NCBI RefSeq assembly: GCF_018449695.1
Contig: NZ_JAAVUY010000018.1
Span: forward strand, 1 to 64,000
Reading direction: 5' to 3'
Length of the DNA stretch: 64,000 nucleotides
From: Bradyrhizobium sp. dw_411
Lineage (GTDB): Bacteria; Pseudomonadota; Alphaproteobacteria; Rhizobiales; Xanthobacteraceae
The notes beneath the pieces were generated by a model. It ran no database searches and was not told the origin of the DNA. It saw nothing but the letters and a program-made list of their open reading frames with translations. This document shows, one piece after another, positions 46,001-61,000 of this stretch; the stretch's first letter is position 1; each line of letters begins with the position of its first letter. A program made the translations under genes and the position numbers.

Positions 46001-49000
46001 GGTCGGCGGTGCGTTCTCCAGCGAAGGTGCCGGCACCGGCGCGACCACGCTCACCTATATCGATGTCAGCGCCAGCGCCTATGAAGCCGCGCCGAGCGCG
46101 ACACCCGGAGCCAATGCGGGCCTCAGCTCGCTGCATGATGTCGATATCGCCGCCGTTGGCCACACCACCCTGGTTGGGGTCGCCGGTGCGCTTGCCGGCG
46201 GTGGCGATGTCGCGGTCGGCATCGGCGCCGATGCGGGCTACATCGATCGCAATATCGAGGCCTATATCGGCGCGGGCGCGTCCGCCCAGGCAGGCGACAA
46301 TGTCACCGTCGCTTCTTATGCCGATCTGACGCAGACCTCGGTGTCGGCGTCCGGCGCATTTTCCGGCGAGACCGCCGTCGGCGTCACGGCCGGTGTCGCG
46401 GTGCTTGACCTCACGACGCTGGCCTATATCGGCGCAGGTGCGATTGTCAGCTCAAACGGCAACGTGCTGGTATCGGCCGAAGACGACACCACCGAAAACC
46501 AGGTCTCCGGCAACCTGACGGGCTCCGGAAGTGCTGCGGTCGGCATCGCGGCCGGGGTCGGCGTGCTGACCAAGGACACCGAAGCCTATATCGCGACGAA
46601 TGCGACCGTCACCGCACTCGCCGAAGCCGGCAAGGCCGGGATCACCGCCAACACCGGCGATTTCAGCGCGCCGGCCGGCGGCACCAACGTGCAGCAGAGC
46701 GGCGACACGCAGGAGTTTTCGGGCTCCGCCGTCAACTATGCCAACAACAGTTTCGATGTGACCAACCACGGCTTTACCACCGGCGAAGAGGTGATCTACA
46801 CCGGGGAATCCTTGCCGATCGACGGTCTTGAAACCGGCCAGCATTATTATGTCATCGCCATCGATGCCAATCATTTCGCGCTGGCGACCAGCGAAGCCAA
46901 CGCGATGGCCGGCGCCAGAATCACGTTGACCGCCGGCGCCTCGGCGACCTCCGATCATGTGATCCAGACCGTCAACAACACCGGCGTGCCCTCGATCAAC
47001 AACCAGGCGTTCAGCGATCCGACGCTGACCGAAAAGCGCGACCGCACGCCCGACACCAGCGTTCAAACCGGCCTGATCGTGGTGGCTGTGAGCGTCAACG
47101 ACATGACCAGCGCCGGTGTCGGCGTCGCAATCTCCAGCAGCGGCGCGGGCGCTGTCGCCGGTTCGGTGACGGTGAACTCGATCACGACCCGTGCCTATAT
47201 CGACCAGGGCGCGCAGATCAACGCCGCCGCGAATAACGACACGCTTGCGAGCGCCAACCAGAACGTCACGGTCGCCGCCGGCCGCAGCTACAATGATCTG
47301 TCGATCGGTGTCGGCATCGCGGGCTCCGGCAGCTTCGCGGCCGCGCCGGGATTCGCTGCACCCGTCCTCGAAGGCACCACCACCGCCTTCATCCAGGGCA
47401 CGCCGAGCACTGGCGGCAGCAGCTATTCGACCTTTGTCCATGCCCGCGGCAATGTCACGGTCGAGGCGCGTGCGCTGGAAACAATCTTAAGCATCGGCTC
47501 GGGCATTGCGCTGTCGGGCGATGTCGGCATCGGCGGCTCGGCCGCCGTGGTCGATATCAACACTACGACGATTGCCTCGATCTCCGGGCTGGTGCGGGTG
47601 TCCGCCGGCGGCAATGTCGTGGTGACGGCCAATGACGATACCACCAGCTATGCCATCGGCGGCGCGGTCGGCGTCGGTCTGGGAACCGCGGGCGGCGCCG
47701 GCGCGGTCAACGTCACTTCGATCACCAAGACCACGCTGGCGACGATCGGCGATGAGGCGATCGTCGATGCGCAAGCCAATGTCCTGGATGTTCCCGATGT
47801 GCCGGACGGCACGGTTACCGGCGACAACTTCAATACCAAGACCAGCCGCGGCGTCGTGGTGCTTGCCGCTTCGTCCGAAGACGTCACGTCGGTAGCCGGC
47901 AGCGCCGGTGGCGGCCTTTACGCAGGCATAGCGGGCGCGGCTTCGGTCGAGCTGATCAACTCGAGCACGATCGCGACGCTGGGCAGTGGCGTTCAGATCA
48001 ATCAGAACAATGCGACGGCCAGCACGCTTCAAAGCGTGGTCGTCGCCGCAACCAATCAGGTCAACGTGCTAAGCATCGCCGGCGCGCTTGGCGGCAGCGC
48101 GGGCGCCGGTATCGGCGCTTCGGTCGATGTCGGCATGATCAGCAACAACACCCAGGCGCTGATCGGCGCGGGTGCGCAGATTGCGGCCAGGAAAGAAGTC
48201 GACGTATTCGCGCTGTCGGATTGGGCGGTGAACTCGAACGCCATCGCGTTCGGCGCAGGCCTCGGCGGCATCGGCGGCGGCATCATCGTCTACACCATCG
48301 GCGGAAACTTCAGCGCGCAATACTCGACCTCGGGCGGCAGCTCCTCGGCGCTGAGCGGCCAGAGCTCCTCGATCATTTCGTTCGTCGATGCGACGGTCGG
48401 CACGCTCACCGGACGCGCGCAAACCAGCGATGCGACGACCTCGCCGACCTTCAATCCGTCGAGCGCAGTCAACAACACCACGCACGCCATCGACCTCGGC
48501 TCCGATCCCGGCTTCAAGACCGGCGATACCGTGGTTTATTCGGACGGCAGCGGGACGCCGATCGACGGGTTGGTGAACGGCCAGACCTACTTCGTGATCG
48601 TCAATCCCAACAATCCGGACGATATCCAGCTCGCATCGTCCTACGAAAACGCCCAGAACGGTACTGCGATCGCGATCAGCACCACGGGTGCCACGGGTTC
48701 GGCGCATCAACTCGTCGCCGGCAATGCCGGTCTCGCCAATGCCGGCCGCGCTTCCGCCGCCGCGAGCGGAACGACCGGACTGGTCGATTCCGCCACCAAC
48801 GGGACGGCTCCCCAGGCCGGCACCACGGCGGGGATCAACGGCGGCACCTCGCCCAACAGCAAGGGGGCCGACACCACGATCACCGCGCCGACCGTGTCGG
48901 TGAAGGCGAATGCACAAATCAATTACACCGGCCAGGCGGGCGCCGTCGGCGTCGGCGCGGTCGCGCTCGGCGTCGGTATCGGCGTCGTTCACGCCGACCT

Positions 49001-52000
49001 GCCTTCGACCGCCTATATCGCGGCCGATGTTCATCTGCTTGGACTGAACGCCACCGGCGATCTCACCGTCACGGCCGATCTCACCGACAATGTCCATTTG
49101 CTCGGATTTGCCGGCGCGGTGAGCGGTTTCGTTTCGCTCGGCGGCGCGGTGTCGTTTGTCAGCGATTCGAGTTCGGCGCGCGCGATGATCGGCGCCACGC
49201 CGGAAACCGACGATACGACCCAGCAGGCTACCGCCAGCAGCGACGCCACCACCGTCAATGGCTTCGACAATGTCGATGTGACTTCGAACGCCACCATCAG
49301 TCATTTCCTGTCTGACGCGGCGTTCTCGGTCTCGGGTATCGCGGGCCTCGGCGCGGCCGTTGTGTCGGATACCGTCACCGGCGTCGGCCAGGCCATCGTC
49401 GGAGACTTCACCCAGATCGGGACGCTGGCCAATCCGCTCGCCGGTACCGTCACGGTGGATGCCGAACGTACCGTCACGATCAATCCGTACAGCAACAGCC
49501 TGCCGATGGGCATCGCGATCGGTGGCGGCATTCTCGGTGTTGCCGCCGGCGCCGCGCTGATCGCGGTCACCGGCACGGTGACGGCCACGATCGGCGATGA
49601 CGCCGGGGTCTATGCGGCCAGTGCCATCAGCCTCAATGGCTCCAGCACCATCACCGCGACCAATATGGAAATCGACGGCGGCGCGATCGGTGGCCTTGCG
49701 GTCGGTTTCGTGATCGCGCACGCGACCTTCAAGCCCACCGTCAACACCACGGTCGGCAAGAGCGCTGTCGTGCGCGGCTCGTCCATCAGCGTCACTGCCA
49801 ACAATACGGCGAACGGCAGCCTGCTGGGTGTTGCCGCGGGCGGCGGCATCCTGAGCGGGCAGGGGCTCGACGTCGAGATGGAGATCGATCCGGATACGAC
49901 GATCCTGATCGATCAGGATGCCAATGTGACCGCGACCGATCCGGTCTCGGGATCCGTCAACATCACGTCGACCTCGAATACGACCTCCGACGCGACCGGC
50001 AATGCCGGCAATTACGGCGGCATCCTGGTCATCATCGGCGGCGCGACCAGCACGCTCGACAATATCAACACCGTGACCATCGGCGACAACGCCGTGATCA
50101 GCGCCGCCACCGGGATGACGGTGCTGGCGACCTCGACCAACGACGCGGAATCCTCCGGCGACGCCGGCAGCGACGGCGTGGTGCCGATCATCAAGGCCAC
50201 GACCACCACCAATGAATCCGACGAGACCCATACCACCGTTGAAACCGGCGCCAGCCTCACCTCGGGGAGCGACATGTCGGTCGAGGCGCGCACCGCGACA
50301 ACCGGCAAGTCGACGCCGACGTCTTCGGCGGGGGGCCTCGGCGTCAACACCGAGTCCGACGGCAATCTGACCTATGGCGGCAGCACCATCACCGAGATCC
50401 AGTCGTCCGCGAGCCTGACCTCCGGCGCCAATCTCAGCGTACTGGCGCGGGTCACCACCCTCGATCTCGAAGTCAATTCCAACGCCACCGCGAGCGCGCT
50501 CGGCGCCGACTCCACCGCGAACGGCACCATCGCCCGGCCGGCCAACACGCCGACCTCCGACGCCGAAGTCAATGTCCGCAGCGGCGCGAACCTTTCGGCC
50601 GACAACGACGTCACCATCAAGGCCTCGCACGAATCCATCACCAGCAACGCGGTCGCGACCGCGACCACCAACGGGCTCGGCGCCCAGACCGACAGCACGA
50701 CCAACAATGATTTCGACGTCGCGACCCGGGTACTGACCGAGACCAATTCCACGATTCATGCTCGCGCGCTCGAAGTCGATGCCGACGGCACGTCGTCGCC
50801 CTCCGGCTTCAGCGACGCGACCTCGAATGGTGCTGTGATCGATACTGGCAGCTCTCACTCAAACAAGACGCTGTCCTATCAGCGAACCATCACCTTCAAT
50901 TCCGGCGTGTTCCTGTCGGGACCGCCGTCGCCGGAAGTGCATATCGATGCCGCGGGCAACATCACGGCTGTTGGCATCGATCCCAGCACCATCATCGAGA
51001 CGCCGACCGACATCATCATCCCCGATATCGTCAATACCTCGACCGCGGCCGGCACCGCGACGTTCAACATCCCGGTCTGGTCGCAGGATCCGAATCCCGC
51101 CGGCTACGGCACGCTGCCGGGCGAGGATTCGATCCAGGGCAATGCGACAATCACGTTCCTGACCGCGTTCGATCACGTGACCATCATCAACGACTCGACC
51201 CGCAACCTGGAGATCGGGTTGATCAATCCGGTCGCGGCGACGCCGAATTTCGCCAGCAACATCCATGTCAACGTCACCGACACGACCCGCTTCATATCGA
51301 CATCGGTCGCCAATCCCGGCAGCACCGTCATCACCATCGAGAACACCACGACGCTGGCGCCGGAAAACGTCACGATCCACGACGCCATTCTCAATTCGCT
51401 CGGCCCGGTCACGATCTCGACCGCCGACGGCAATATCCTGGCGGCGAGCAGCGGCTCCAAGAGCGGCCGGATCGAATCGACCACGCTCGATCTGTCGGCG
51501 CCGCTCGGCTTCATCGGTACCTCGGCGATGCCGATCGCGACGGAATCGACGCGGATCGACGCCAATGCGGCCGACGGCATCTGGATCAGCCAGACCGGCG
51601 ATCTCGATGTCGGCGCGATCAGCTCAATCGGCGGATCGGTCAATTTGTCGGCGACCGGCTCGATCCTCGATGCCGATACCGGCGTTGCAATCAATGTCAG
51701 CGGTCCGGTTCTCCATCTGAGCGCGGGCACCGGTTCGGTCGGCTCGACCACGGACGCGCTGCGTATCGATACCGGCAACACCGCGGGCGCATTCAATGCG
51801 TCGGCGCAGACCGGCATTAACGTGCTGCAGGTCGCAGGCGGTCTCGGCATCGGCAACGTGACGTCGACAACCGGCGACATCACCATCGCCAATGTCGACA
51901 GCGCCGCCACCGGCCAGGACATCGTGTTCGGCGCCGGGTCGTTCGTGAACGCGGCCGGCGGCAATGTGAAGATCACGGCTGCGGATAATTTCCTGATGCC

Positions 52001-55000
52001 GTCAGGCGCGCGCATCAACGCCGGCGGAAACGTCAGTCTGTTCGGCGACGCCGGCAGTGCCGACACCGGCGTGCTCGGATTGATCGATCTCGAAGGCGCC
52101 ATCACGGCGGCGGCGGTCACGGTGACCGGTGGCACCAACCGCGACACCTTCGTGATCCGCAGCGTCTCGGCCAATTCGCCGGTGACGATCCAGACCGGCA
52201 GTGCGGCGAATACGATCCTGATCGGCAGCAATGCCACCGCCTCGTTCAACAACGCCAATGGCGCGCTCACATCCTCGAACACCGGCGGCGACCTGATCGG
52301 CATCCAGGCGCTGCTGACCATCAACGGGACCAGCGGCGATCTTTCGAGCGTCCTGCTCGACGATACCAATGATGCAGCGGTCGTGAATGGCGATATCACC
52401 GACGCGACCGTGACCGGCTTTGGCATGGTCGCCGGTTCGATCGCCTATAGCGACCTCGGCGCGCTCACGCTTAATCTCGGACGCGGCAATGACATTGTGA
52501 ACGTGCTGTCGACGCAGACGGGCGCCACGACCACGGTCCATCTCGGCAATGGCAACAACACGGTCAGCGTGTCAGGCCAGACCGGCGTGTCCGGTGTCAC
52601 CGGCCAGCTCGACAACGTCAGCGGCCCGCTGGTGCTGGTCGGCGGCACCGGCACCAATACGCTGACGGTCGACGACAGCGGCGAGACGGTAGCGCAGACC
52701 GGCATTCTGGGCGGCGGCGGCAGCAACCAGATCTTCGGTCTTGGCATGGGCGGCAGCGGTCCTATCGTGAACCAGGCCGACGGCATCACCTATCAGGGCT
52801 TTGCTTCCCTGCTGGTGAAACTCGGCGCCAGCGGCGACAATGTCACGATCTCCGGCACCTCGACCGCGACCACGCTTGATACGGGTGCTGGCGGCGACAA
52901 CATCATCGTCGGTCCGAATCTCAACCAGATTCTCGCCAGCGTCATGATCGACGGCCATACCGGCGATCAGATGTCGGTGAGCCCGACGGTCGACTCGAAC
53001 ATCACGCTCAATGCGGTCTCTTCGTCAATCAGCCAGCTCACCGCCGATGTGATGCCGACGGGCGTTTCGGTTGAATTCCAGGGCGTCGATTCCACCACTG
53101 TGAATCTTGCCGCCGGGACCACCAACAACGTCACCATCCTTGGCAGCGCGACGCCGATCACCGTCAATTCAAACGGCTTCAAGGACAATATCCTGGTTGA
53201 GGCGATCAGCAGGGCCACCACGATCAACCTCGGCGCCGGTACCGATACGGCGACGGTGCAGGGAACCGGGACGGGTGCGCTGCAGGTCAACGGCACCACC
53301 GGCGGCACTGATTTGCTGATCGTCGACCGTTCCGCCGCCACCGCGGCGCTGACCAGCGGCGTCATCAAGGACGACACTGCCAAAGGCCTCGGCCATGGCA
53401 TTGTCAGCGGCTTGACCGCCAGCGATATCGGCTTCTTCAATCTGCCCCGGGTCAATGTGCTGCTCGGCAGCGGCAACGATTCCTTCATCATCAATACCAG
53501 CGCGGCAATCCTGCCCTCGACCGTGATCGATGTCGAAGGCAATGGCGGCGATGATTTCATCGAGGCCAAGAGTGTCAGCAGCGCCCGCACCATCGTCAAT
53601 GGCGGCGCCGGCCAGAACACGTTGCAGGTCGACATCCCCGGGATTCCCTTCAACAACGAATTCACCTCGATCCAGCAGAGCGTGCAGCTCCTGACCGTCA
53701 ACGACACCGCCAACACCACGACGCCGATCGCCTGGGACTTGAAGGATACCGAACTGTTGGCGACGCCGAGCGGCGGCTCGCTGGTCGACGTGATCTCCAC
53801 GGCAGGGGCCACCCTCACCAACATCCTCGGCAGCACGACCCCGACCACGAGCGATACGCTGACGATCGACTCCACGACACCCGCAAACGTGAACGGCACG
53901 ATTTCCGGCAATACCATTACCCTGAGCACGGGGCTCAGCGTTGTCAGCCAGCCGGATCCGTCGACCGATTTCAACACGTTCCAGAACTACGGTCCGGTGA
54001 TCAATTTCGACGGGCTTGCCAACGGCACCCAGCCGCAGACGATCAGCAACGCACCGGGGCAGAACGGAAACCCGGTCTACATCTCCAACGGTTTCGGATT
54101 CTCGACCTCGGACTCGAATGGATTCACGCTCGACAATTCGATCAGTCCTGCCGCGCAGGCGAAGTCGACCAACGACACTTTCACCCTGCAAACCGTCGAC
54201 AGCACCGGCAAGGTTACCGGAGACGGCTTCACGCTCTATTCGCTCGAACTCGCCGACACCGATACATCAGGCACGGCCAGCGTTCTGGTGACGGGCGATT
54301 TGATCACGGGCGGCAGCGTCAGCATGACGCTGACGGTTACCGCCGGCGCCGGATTCCAGGTGATCTCGCTGCCGACCACGTTCACCGGCCTCAAGGACGT
54401 GACGTTCAAGTCGATCTCGTCGACCAAACTCGACTTCGACGACATCGTCGCGGTCGATACCCTTGCGAACAACGCCAACACGGTGGCCCCGGCAACAGTG
54501 CCGACGTTCACGGTGACAAGCGCCGCCCAGTTGAACATCAGCACGACGCTGGTCGAGAGCGGCGGCAATTTCTTCGCGAAAATCATCTCCGGAACGATCA
54601 ACGTCGACGATCACAACGACAACGGCGCGACGATCGACCATACGCTCACCTTCAACAACACGCTGTGGCAGCTCGGCACGTCGCAGGACGGCATCACCGT
54701 CACGATGAGCGGCGGTATCCTGACGTTCAACTTCGCGGGTAACCTCACGGTTCAGAACGGTACGACGGTTACCGCGGCGGGTAATAATGGCCTGTCTTTC
54801 GAAGTCGGCAACGACGTCAATATCGGCAACAGCGTCACCTTCAACTTCTCCGCCACCTCGACGCAGGCGGGTCCCGGCGGCGGCGGTTATGGCGCTGTTG
54901 GCACCGGTGGCCGGGGCAGTCGCTACGGCTCGTTCGCAACCGGTGGTGTAGACGGCGGCGGCACCGAGGCCGGCGCCGGTACTACGAATGCCGGACATTA

Positions 55001-58000
55001 TGGCCGCTACAATGCCAATTACGGTCACTCCCTGGCGGGGGGAGCCGGCATGGGCGGGCTGGCCGGTAAAGATACCGGTCACAACGGCGGCTACGGTCAG
55101 GGTGGATACTCCGGTATGGGTGCCTCCGGCGGCGGCGGCGGCGGTGGCGGCGGTGGCGGCAAGGGCGGTTCGGCTCCCTACCATGATGGCGACGACGGAT
55201 TCAGCGGCAGCCCCGGCGGCCGCGGTGGCACCGGCTATCACGGATATATGGGCGGGGGCGGCGGCCTGGGTTCGGCTGGCGTCTACGGCAACAGCGCAGA
55301 CCGCGGCAGCGGCGGTGCCGGCGGGCACTATGGCTCCGGCGGTGCCGGCGGCCGCGGCGGCTACGGTGCCGGCGAGCGGTATAAATATTATGTGGGCGGT
55401 CAGGCGAAGTACCGGACACCGTTGGGCTTTGGCAATGGTGGCACCGGCGTGAATGGCTCTACGCCGTCCTACACCACGAATTCGCAGATCGGCGGTGGCG
55501 GCGGTGGCGGTCACAACACTTCGACCAACAATACGATTACCGGTGGTGGCGCCGGCGGTAGCGGCGGCGGCGGTGGCGGTGGCGGTGCGGGCGGCGGTGG
55601 CGGTGGCGGTGGCGGCGCTTCTGGTGATGGCGGCGAGGAAGGGAGTCTGTTCACGAGCGGGGGGTCCGGCGGCTCCGGCGGCGGTGGCGGCGGTGGCGGC
55701 GCGGGCGGTAAAGGCGCGACCGGTGCGGCTGGCGGCACGGGCGGCTTTGGCGGCGGCGCGTTCGAAATCATCGCCAACGGGAATCTCTCGATCGGCAGCA
55801 GCAGCTTCCAGGCCGATGGCGGCGCGGGTAGCGCAGGCGGCAGCCCGACCACCGCGCCCTCGTTAGGGCAGAGCGGTGGCCCGACCAACGGAGGCACGGG
55901 TGGTGGCGGACAGCACACCGCCGGAAACGGTGGCGCCGGTGGGCAAGGCGGCGAAGGCGGTGCCGGCGGCGGCGGCGGCGGTGGCGCCGGCGGCACCATC
56001 AAGATCGAAGCGACGAACATTTCTGCAGGCAGCGCCAGCGTCACCACCACCGGCGGCGCCGGGGCAGGCAATGGCAGCACCGGCGGCAATGGCCGCTTCC
56101 TGATCGCGAGCAATACCAACCTGACTTTCTCAGGCTCGGCATTGCAAAGCGTTGGCGGCCAGCCGGCCGGCACGCTTCCGACCCAGGCTTTCACCGGCCC
56201 GACCGCTCCCAACCAATATGTCGCGGGCGATCCCAGCACGCCGACGATCGCCAACCTTGAGGGCGGTGCGGATATCTATGGGCTGATCGATCTCTCCGCG
56301 ACGGCGAACGCTTCGATCCAGAGCGCGCTCAACGCGGCCGGCGCAGCACCCAGCGGCGCGTTGCTGTCGGTGACGCGCATCGCCTCAAGCTATACCGGCT
56401 ATGACATGCTGGTGGTCCAGAACCTCTCCAACATTTCGCTCAGCACTCCGATGCTGAGCGTCGGCAGCAGCAGCGAACAAGCCCTGCAGATTCGTGGCGA
56501 GGGCGCGGTCCAGACCCTGACCTCGCTCAATCCCGGCCAGGTGTGGGTGACACTGATCCCGACCGGCGAGACGGATGTCTACGCCTCGGTGACGACCAAC
56601 GCGACCAATGCGGTCATCAACATCGCGCCCTCCGCGACACCGTCCGTCAATGACGGCACGATCACCGATGGCCACGCCGCCTACATCACGCTGAACCGGC
56701 CGTCGCTGAACGTCGCGGCGTTCAACGGCTTCAACGCGCTTGCGAACGAGCCGGTGGCTCCGGGCTCGACCACGGTGCAGCAGCAGTTTGGTGTCTCCAC
56801 CAGTCTCAACGCGTTGGTGAACGTCAATGCAGCCGACGGCTCGCAGCGGCAACTGTTCTCCAACGGCCAGAACGGCGTCTCCGGGCTGATCGCGCCCTCC
56901 AGCGTCGTGGTGACCGGGCTCAATGGCTATGTGCTGGTCGGCAGCGCGACCAACAATTCGATCTCGGTGTTCCAGCTCAACTCCACCACCGGCGACCTGA
57001 CTTTCCTCAAGAGCTACGACCACACCGTTGTCGGCAGCAACTTCCTGAGCAGCATGAGCTACGACGCTTCGACCGGCAACCTGACGCTCACGGGCAGCGC
57101 GGGCGTCGAGACGATCGCGGTCAACAGCAACGGCACGCTCGGCACCGCGCATGTGCTGGCCAGTGTCGGCGCCGAGACCGCCAGCGCCAGGCAGGGCAAT
57201 GCGACCTTCTACGTCAACGCGGCGACCAACAAATTGACGGCTGTCTTCAATAACAGCGGAACGACCGAGATCGTGAATGTGGCGGCGACCGCCGGCAACG
57301 GGCTGATCGGCGCATCCTCGATCGCGGTCAGTCCTGACGGCCTCTATCTCTACGTCGCGAGCCAGAGCGGCGGCACGCTCGCGATCTTCAGCATTGTCAC
57401 GACAGGCAGCGGCAACACGGCGACCCATTCGCTGGTCAATATCCAGACCCTGCAGAATGGCGACAGCTTCGGCACCCACGGGCTCGACGGAACCGTGGCG
57501 CTCGCGGTCACGCCAGATGATCAATATGTGCTGGCGCTCAACGGCAGCGGCGACTCCATCGCCGTGTTCCAGCGCCAGACCGCCGATCAGCCGAGCAAGA
57601 ACATCGTGGCCGGCGATTTGCTGTTCGGCCAGCAAGTGCATGAGGATGTCGGCGGCATTCTCGGGCTCGACGCACCGACCTCGATGGTGGTTGGACCGGA
57701 ATACACCAGTTCAACGGGTCAGCCGCAGGAAAATCTGTGGATCGGCAGCGTCGGCGCGCCCACCGATCTCGGCGGCCTCGCACTGTTCTTCATCAATCTC
57801 AGCCCGCAATCGCCGCCTGCCACGCAGGTGACCGAATATTCCAACATGAGCGCCCTGACGTTGCAGGTCGGTAACGGCGACGACAACATCACGCTCAACA
57901 ACCCGCCGCCATCGTCGGTGAAGAGCACCACGATCATGACCGGCAGCGGACAGGATCAGGTGGTCGTCAATAATTACGGTGGCGCCACCGCGATCGATCT

Positions 58001-61000
58001 CGGCAACGGTCTCGATACGGTGGATGTGCGGGTGACCGCCGACATGACCGGGACCGCCAACACGCTCACCATCAATGGCGGCACCGGCGCCGATGCGGTC
58101 GATATCGCGAGCACCGGTACCGGCGCGCACACCACGTTCCTGGGCAACCAGAATGCCACCGCCGGCGATTCCGTCCTGATCGAGGAAGCCGGCGACAACG
58201 CCGTAACGACCATTGTCGGCAGCGACCTTGACGACACCGTGCGCGTCGAACTCGCCAACCTGTCGGCAAGTGCGACGACCAACCTGGACGGGTCGGATCC
58301 GGCGTTTTTGCCCGGTGACACGCTCGTGCTCGATCCGCAGGATCCGAGCATCAACCCGGTCATCAACGGCGACCTCGAAACCGGCGGCACGACCGGTCTG
58401 GCCGGTAAGGGAACCGTCGCCTTCAAACACTTCGAGAAGCAGGAAGTCCTGACGTCGCCACTCGTCTCCTTCAATTCGCCGACCTATAGCGTCCAAGAAG
58501 GCCAGTCGCTGACATTGACGGTGACGGGAACCGCGAACGGCGCGGCCGAGACGCTGTCCGGTCCATTGCTGTTCGACATCGAAGGCAATGGCAATTTCGG
58601 CGACGTCACCGCGGTGGCGACCGTGAACTCCGTCACCGGCGCATTCACGGCATCGGTCACGATACCCTGGAGCCAGTTGCTCGATCTCGGGCTCAGCGAC
58701 GTCGGCACCTATCACATCGCGGTCAAGGCGACGAATGGCGACGGCCTGTCGGCGACCGCCACGGCCAATGTGAACGTCATCTACACGGTACCGACCGTGA
58801 CGCTCACATCCGACAACGGGTCGAATACCGCAACGGTCGGTACGCCCTTCACCGTCGATTTCTCGGCGATCTGGCCGGCGCCGGTCGAACGGCCGCTGGA
58901 ATGGATCGTCAATTGGGGTGACGGCACCACCCAGGTGTTCGGCTCCACGACGACGAGCGCAACCCACACCTATCTCACCACCGGCACGGCAGCGGGCGCG
59001 TTCGCCGTCTCCGCGATCGTGATCGACAAGGATAATTCCACGGGCACCAAGTCCAATCCGCTGAATCTGAGCGTCGTCGCGCCAGTACCTAATCCGGGCG
59101 GTCCCTACACGATCAATGAAGGCGACGGGCTGACGGTGAGCGGCAGCGCGGCCGGTAGTCCCACCGGCTATACCTGGGATATCGGCACCGGCGTCTATCA
59201 CACCCAGTCGGTGACGCTGACCTGGGCGCAGCTCGAGGCCGACGGCATCAGCACCGCCAACAGCGGCAATCCCTATCTGCTGTCGTTCAGCGCGACCTAT
59301 ACCGATTTCAGCGACGCGAATACGCAGACCGCGACGGTTCCGGTCGACCTGATGGTCGGTCCGACTGCGCCGACCATCGTGTCGGTCACCAACGATGGCC
59401 CGGTCAACCAGGATCAGTCAGCGACCGTGACTATCAACGGCGCAACGGCGGTGTCTTCGGTCGAGGCCAGGACGCTGGAGTATCGCTTCTTCATCGCCGG
59501 CACGAGTTTGGATACCGGTTTCCAAAGCTCCAACTCATTCGCGGTGCCCGGCCAATATCTGCTGCAGGTCGGCCAGCAACTCGTCGATGTCGAGGTGATG
59601 GACGCCGAAGGTCTCGTCGTTGACGGCAATACTCTTATCACGGTCAACAAAGTGCCGCCGACCTTGACAGCAACGGGAGCCGCGACATCGAACGAAGGCT
59701 CGGCCTACACGCTGAACCTGACGGAGAAGGAAACCGATCCCAACATCACCACCGAGGTGATCGAGTCCTGGGACGTCAATTGGGGTGACGGCACCACCAG
59801 CCATTACAGCATCAATCCGGCGGTCGCGAATTCCAGCATCTCGCCGACGCATGTTTATGCCGATAACGGCACCTACACGATCAGCGAGACCGCGACCGAC
59901 GGTGACGGCGACACCTACAACGACAACCCGGTTACGGTTCAGGTCCTCAATGTGCCGCCCGTGCTGCAAGGTGTGACGGTGACGTCGCCGATCAACGAGA
60001 ACGGCTTTACCGATCTCAGCGGCCGGATCGTCGATCCCGGCATCAAGGACAGCTTCACGCTCACCGTAAATTGGGGCGATGGCACGGCCGGGAATCCGGA
60101 CATCAGCACCTATGCGCTGGCGGCGGGCACGCTGAACTTCGACGTCTCGCACCAGTTCCTGCAACCGGGCAATTACACGATCTCGACCTTCGTGACCGAC
60201 AAGGACAACGGCGTCAGCCCGACGGTTCCGGTCAACCTCGAAGTCGACGACGTGGCGCCGGTGCTTGCGCCGATTACGGTGACGCCGGTGCAGACCACCG
60301 AGGGCGGTCACATCGTGACCGTCAGCGGCAGCTATACCGATGTCGGTACGCTCGATACCCACACCGTGACCATCGATTTCGGCGATGGTACGGTCATGAG
60401 CAGCACCGATCCGGATTCGACCATCGTGATCAATACGCTGAATCGTACGTTCACGGCGACGCACGAGTATCTCGACAATCCGAACCTGACGACCACGCCG
60501 AGCTCCGAATATACCATCAAGGCCACGGTCACCGACAATTACGGGCTCTCCAGCAACACCGAGGCCGCACAGGTCGAGGTCGACAACGTCGCGCCGATCT
60601 TCGCGGGCGTCACGCTCAACGGCACCGGCGCCGCGTCGCCGATCAATGGGCAGATCCCTTCGACCATCACCATCGACGAGAAGGGCGTGGTCACGATCGT
60701 CGGCAGCTTCCGCGATCCGGGCATCCTGGATACCGAGACGGTGAGCATCAACTGGAACGATCCGGGCGTGCCGAACCAGATCGTCACGGCGGTGCGCGAC
60801 GCCACCGATCCGACGCTGTGGCACTTCACCGCGTCGCACGAATATGTGCGCGACAATCCGGGCGGCGTTTACATGCCGGTCCGCGAGATCAGCATGACCG
60901 CAACCGACAAGGATGGCGGCACTACGACGGTCAATGCCTTGATCACCATCGCCCATATCGAACCGGTGATCGACAGCGTGACGGTAAATCCGCCCGTGAT

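Noticed and set aside
48069..50858. Antisense open frame of 929 codons inside the giant gene
   Set aside because: It is Arg/Gly/Asp-rich with no domain, the usual result of high GC and codon bias opposite a real gene.
55511..56254. Antisense proline-rich open frame (long PPP runs)
   Set aside because: It is only the complement of the Gly-codon block in the giant gene.
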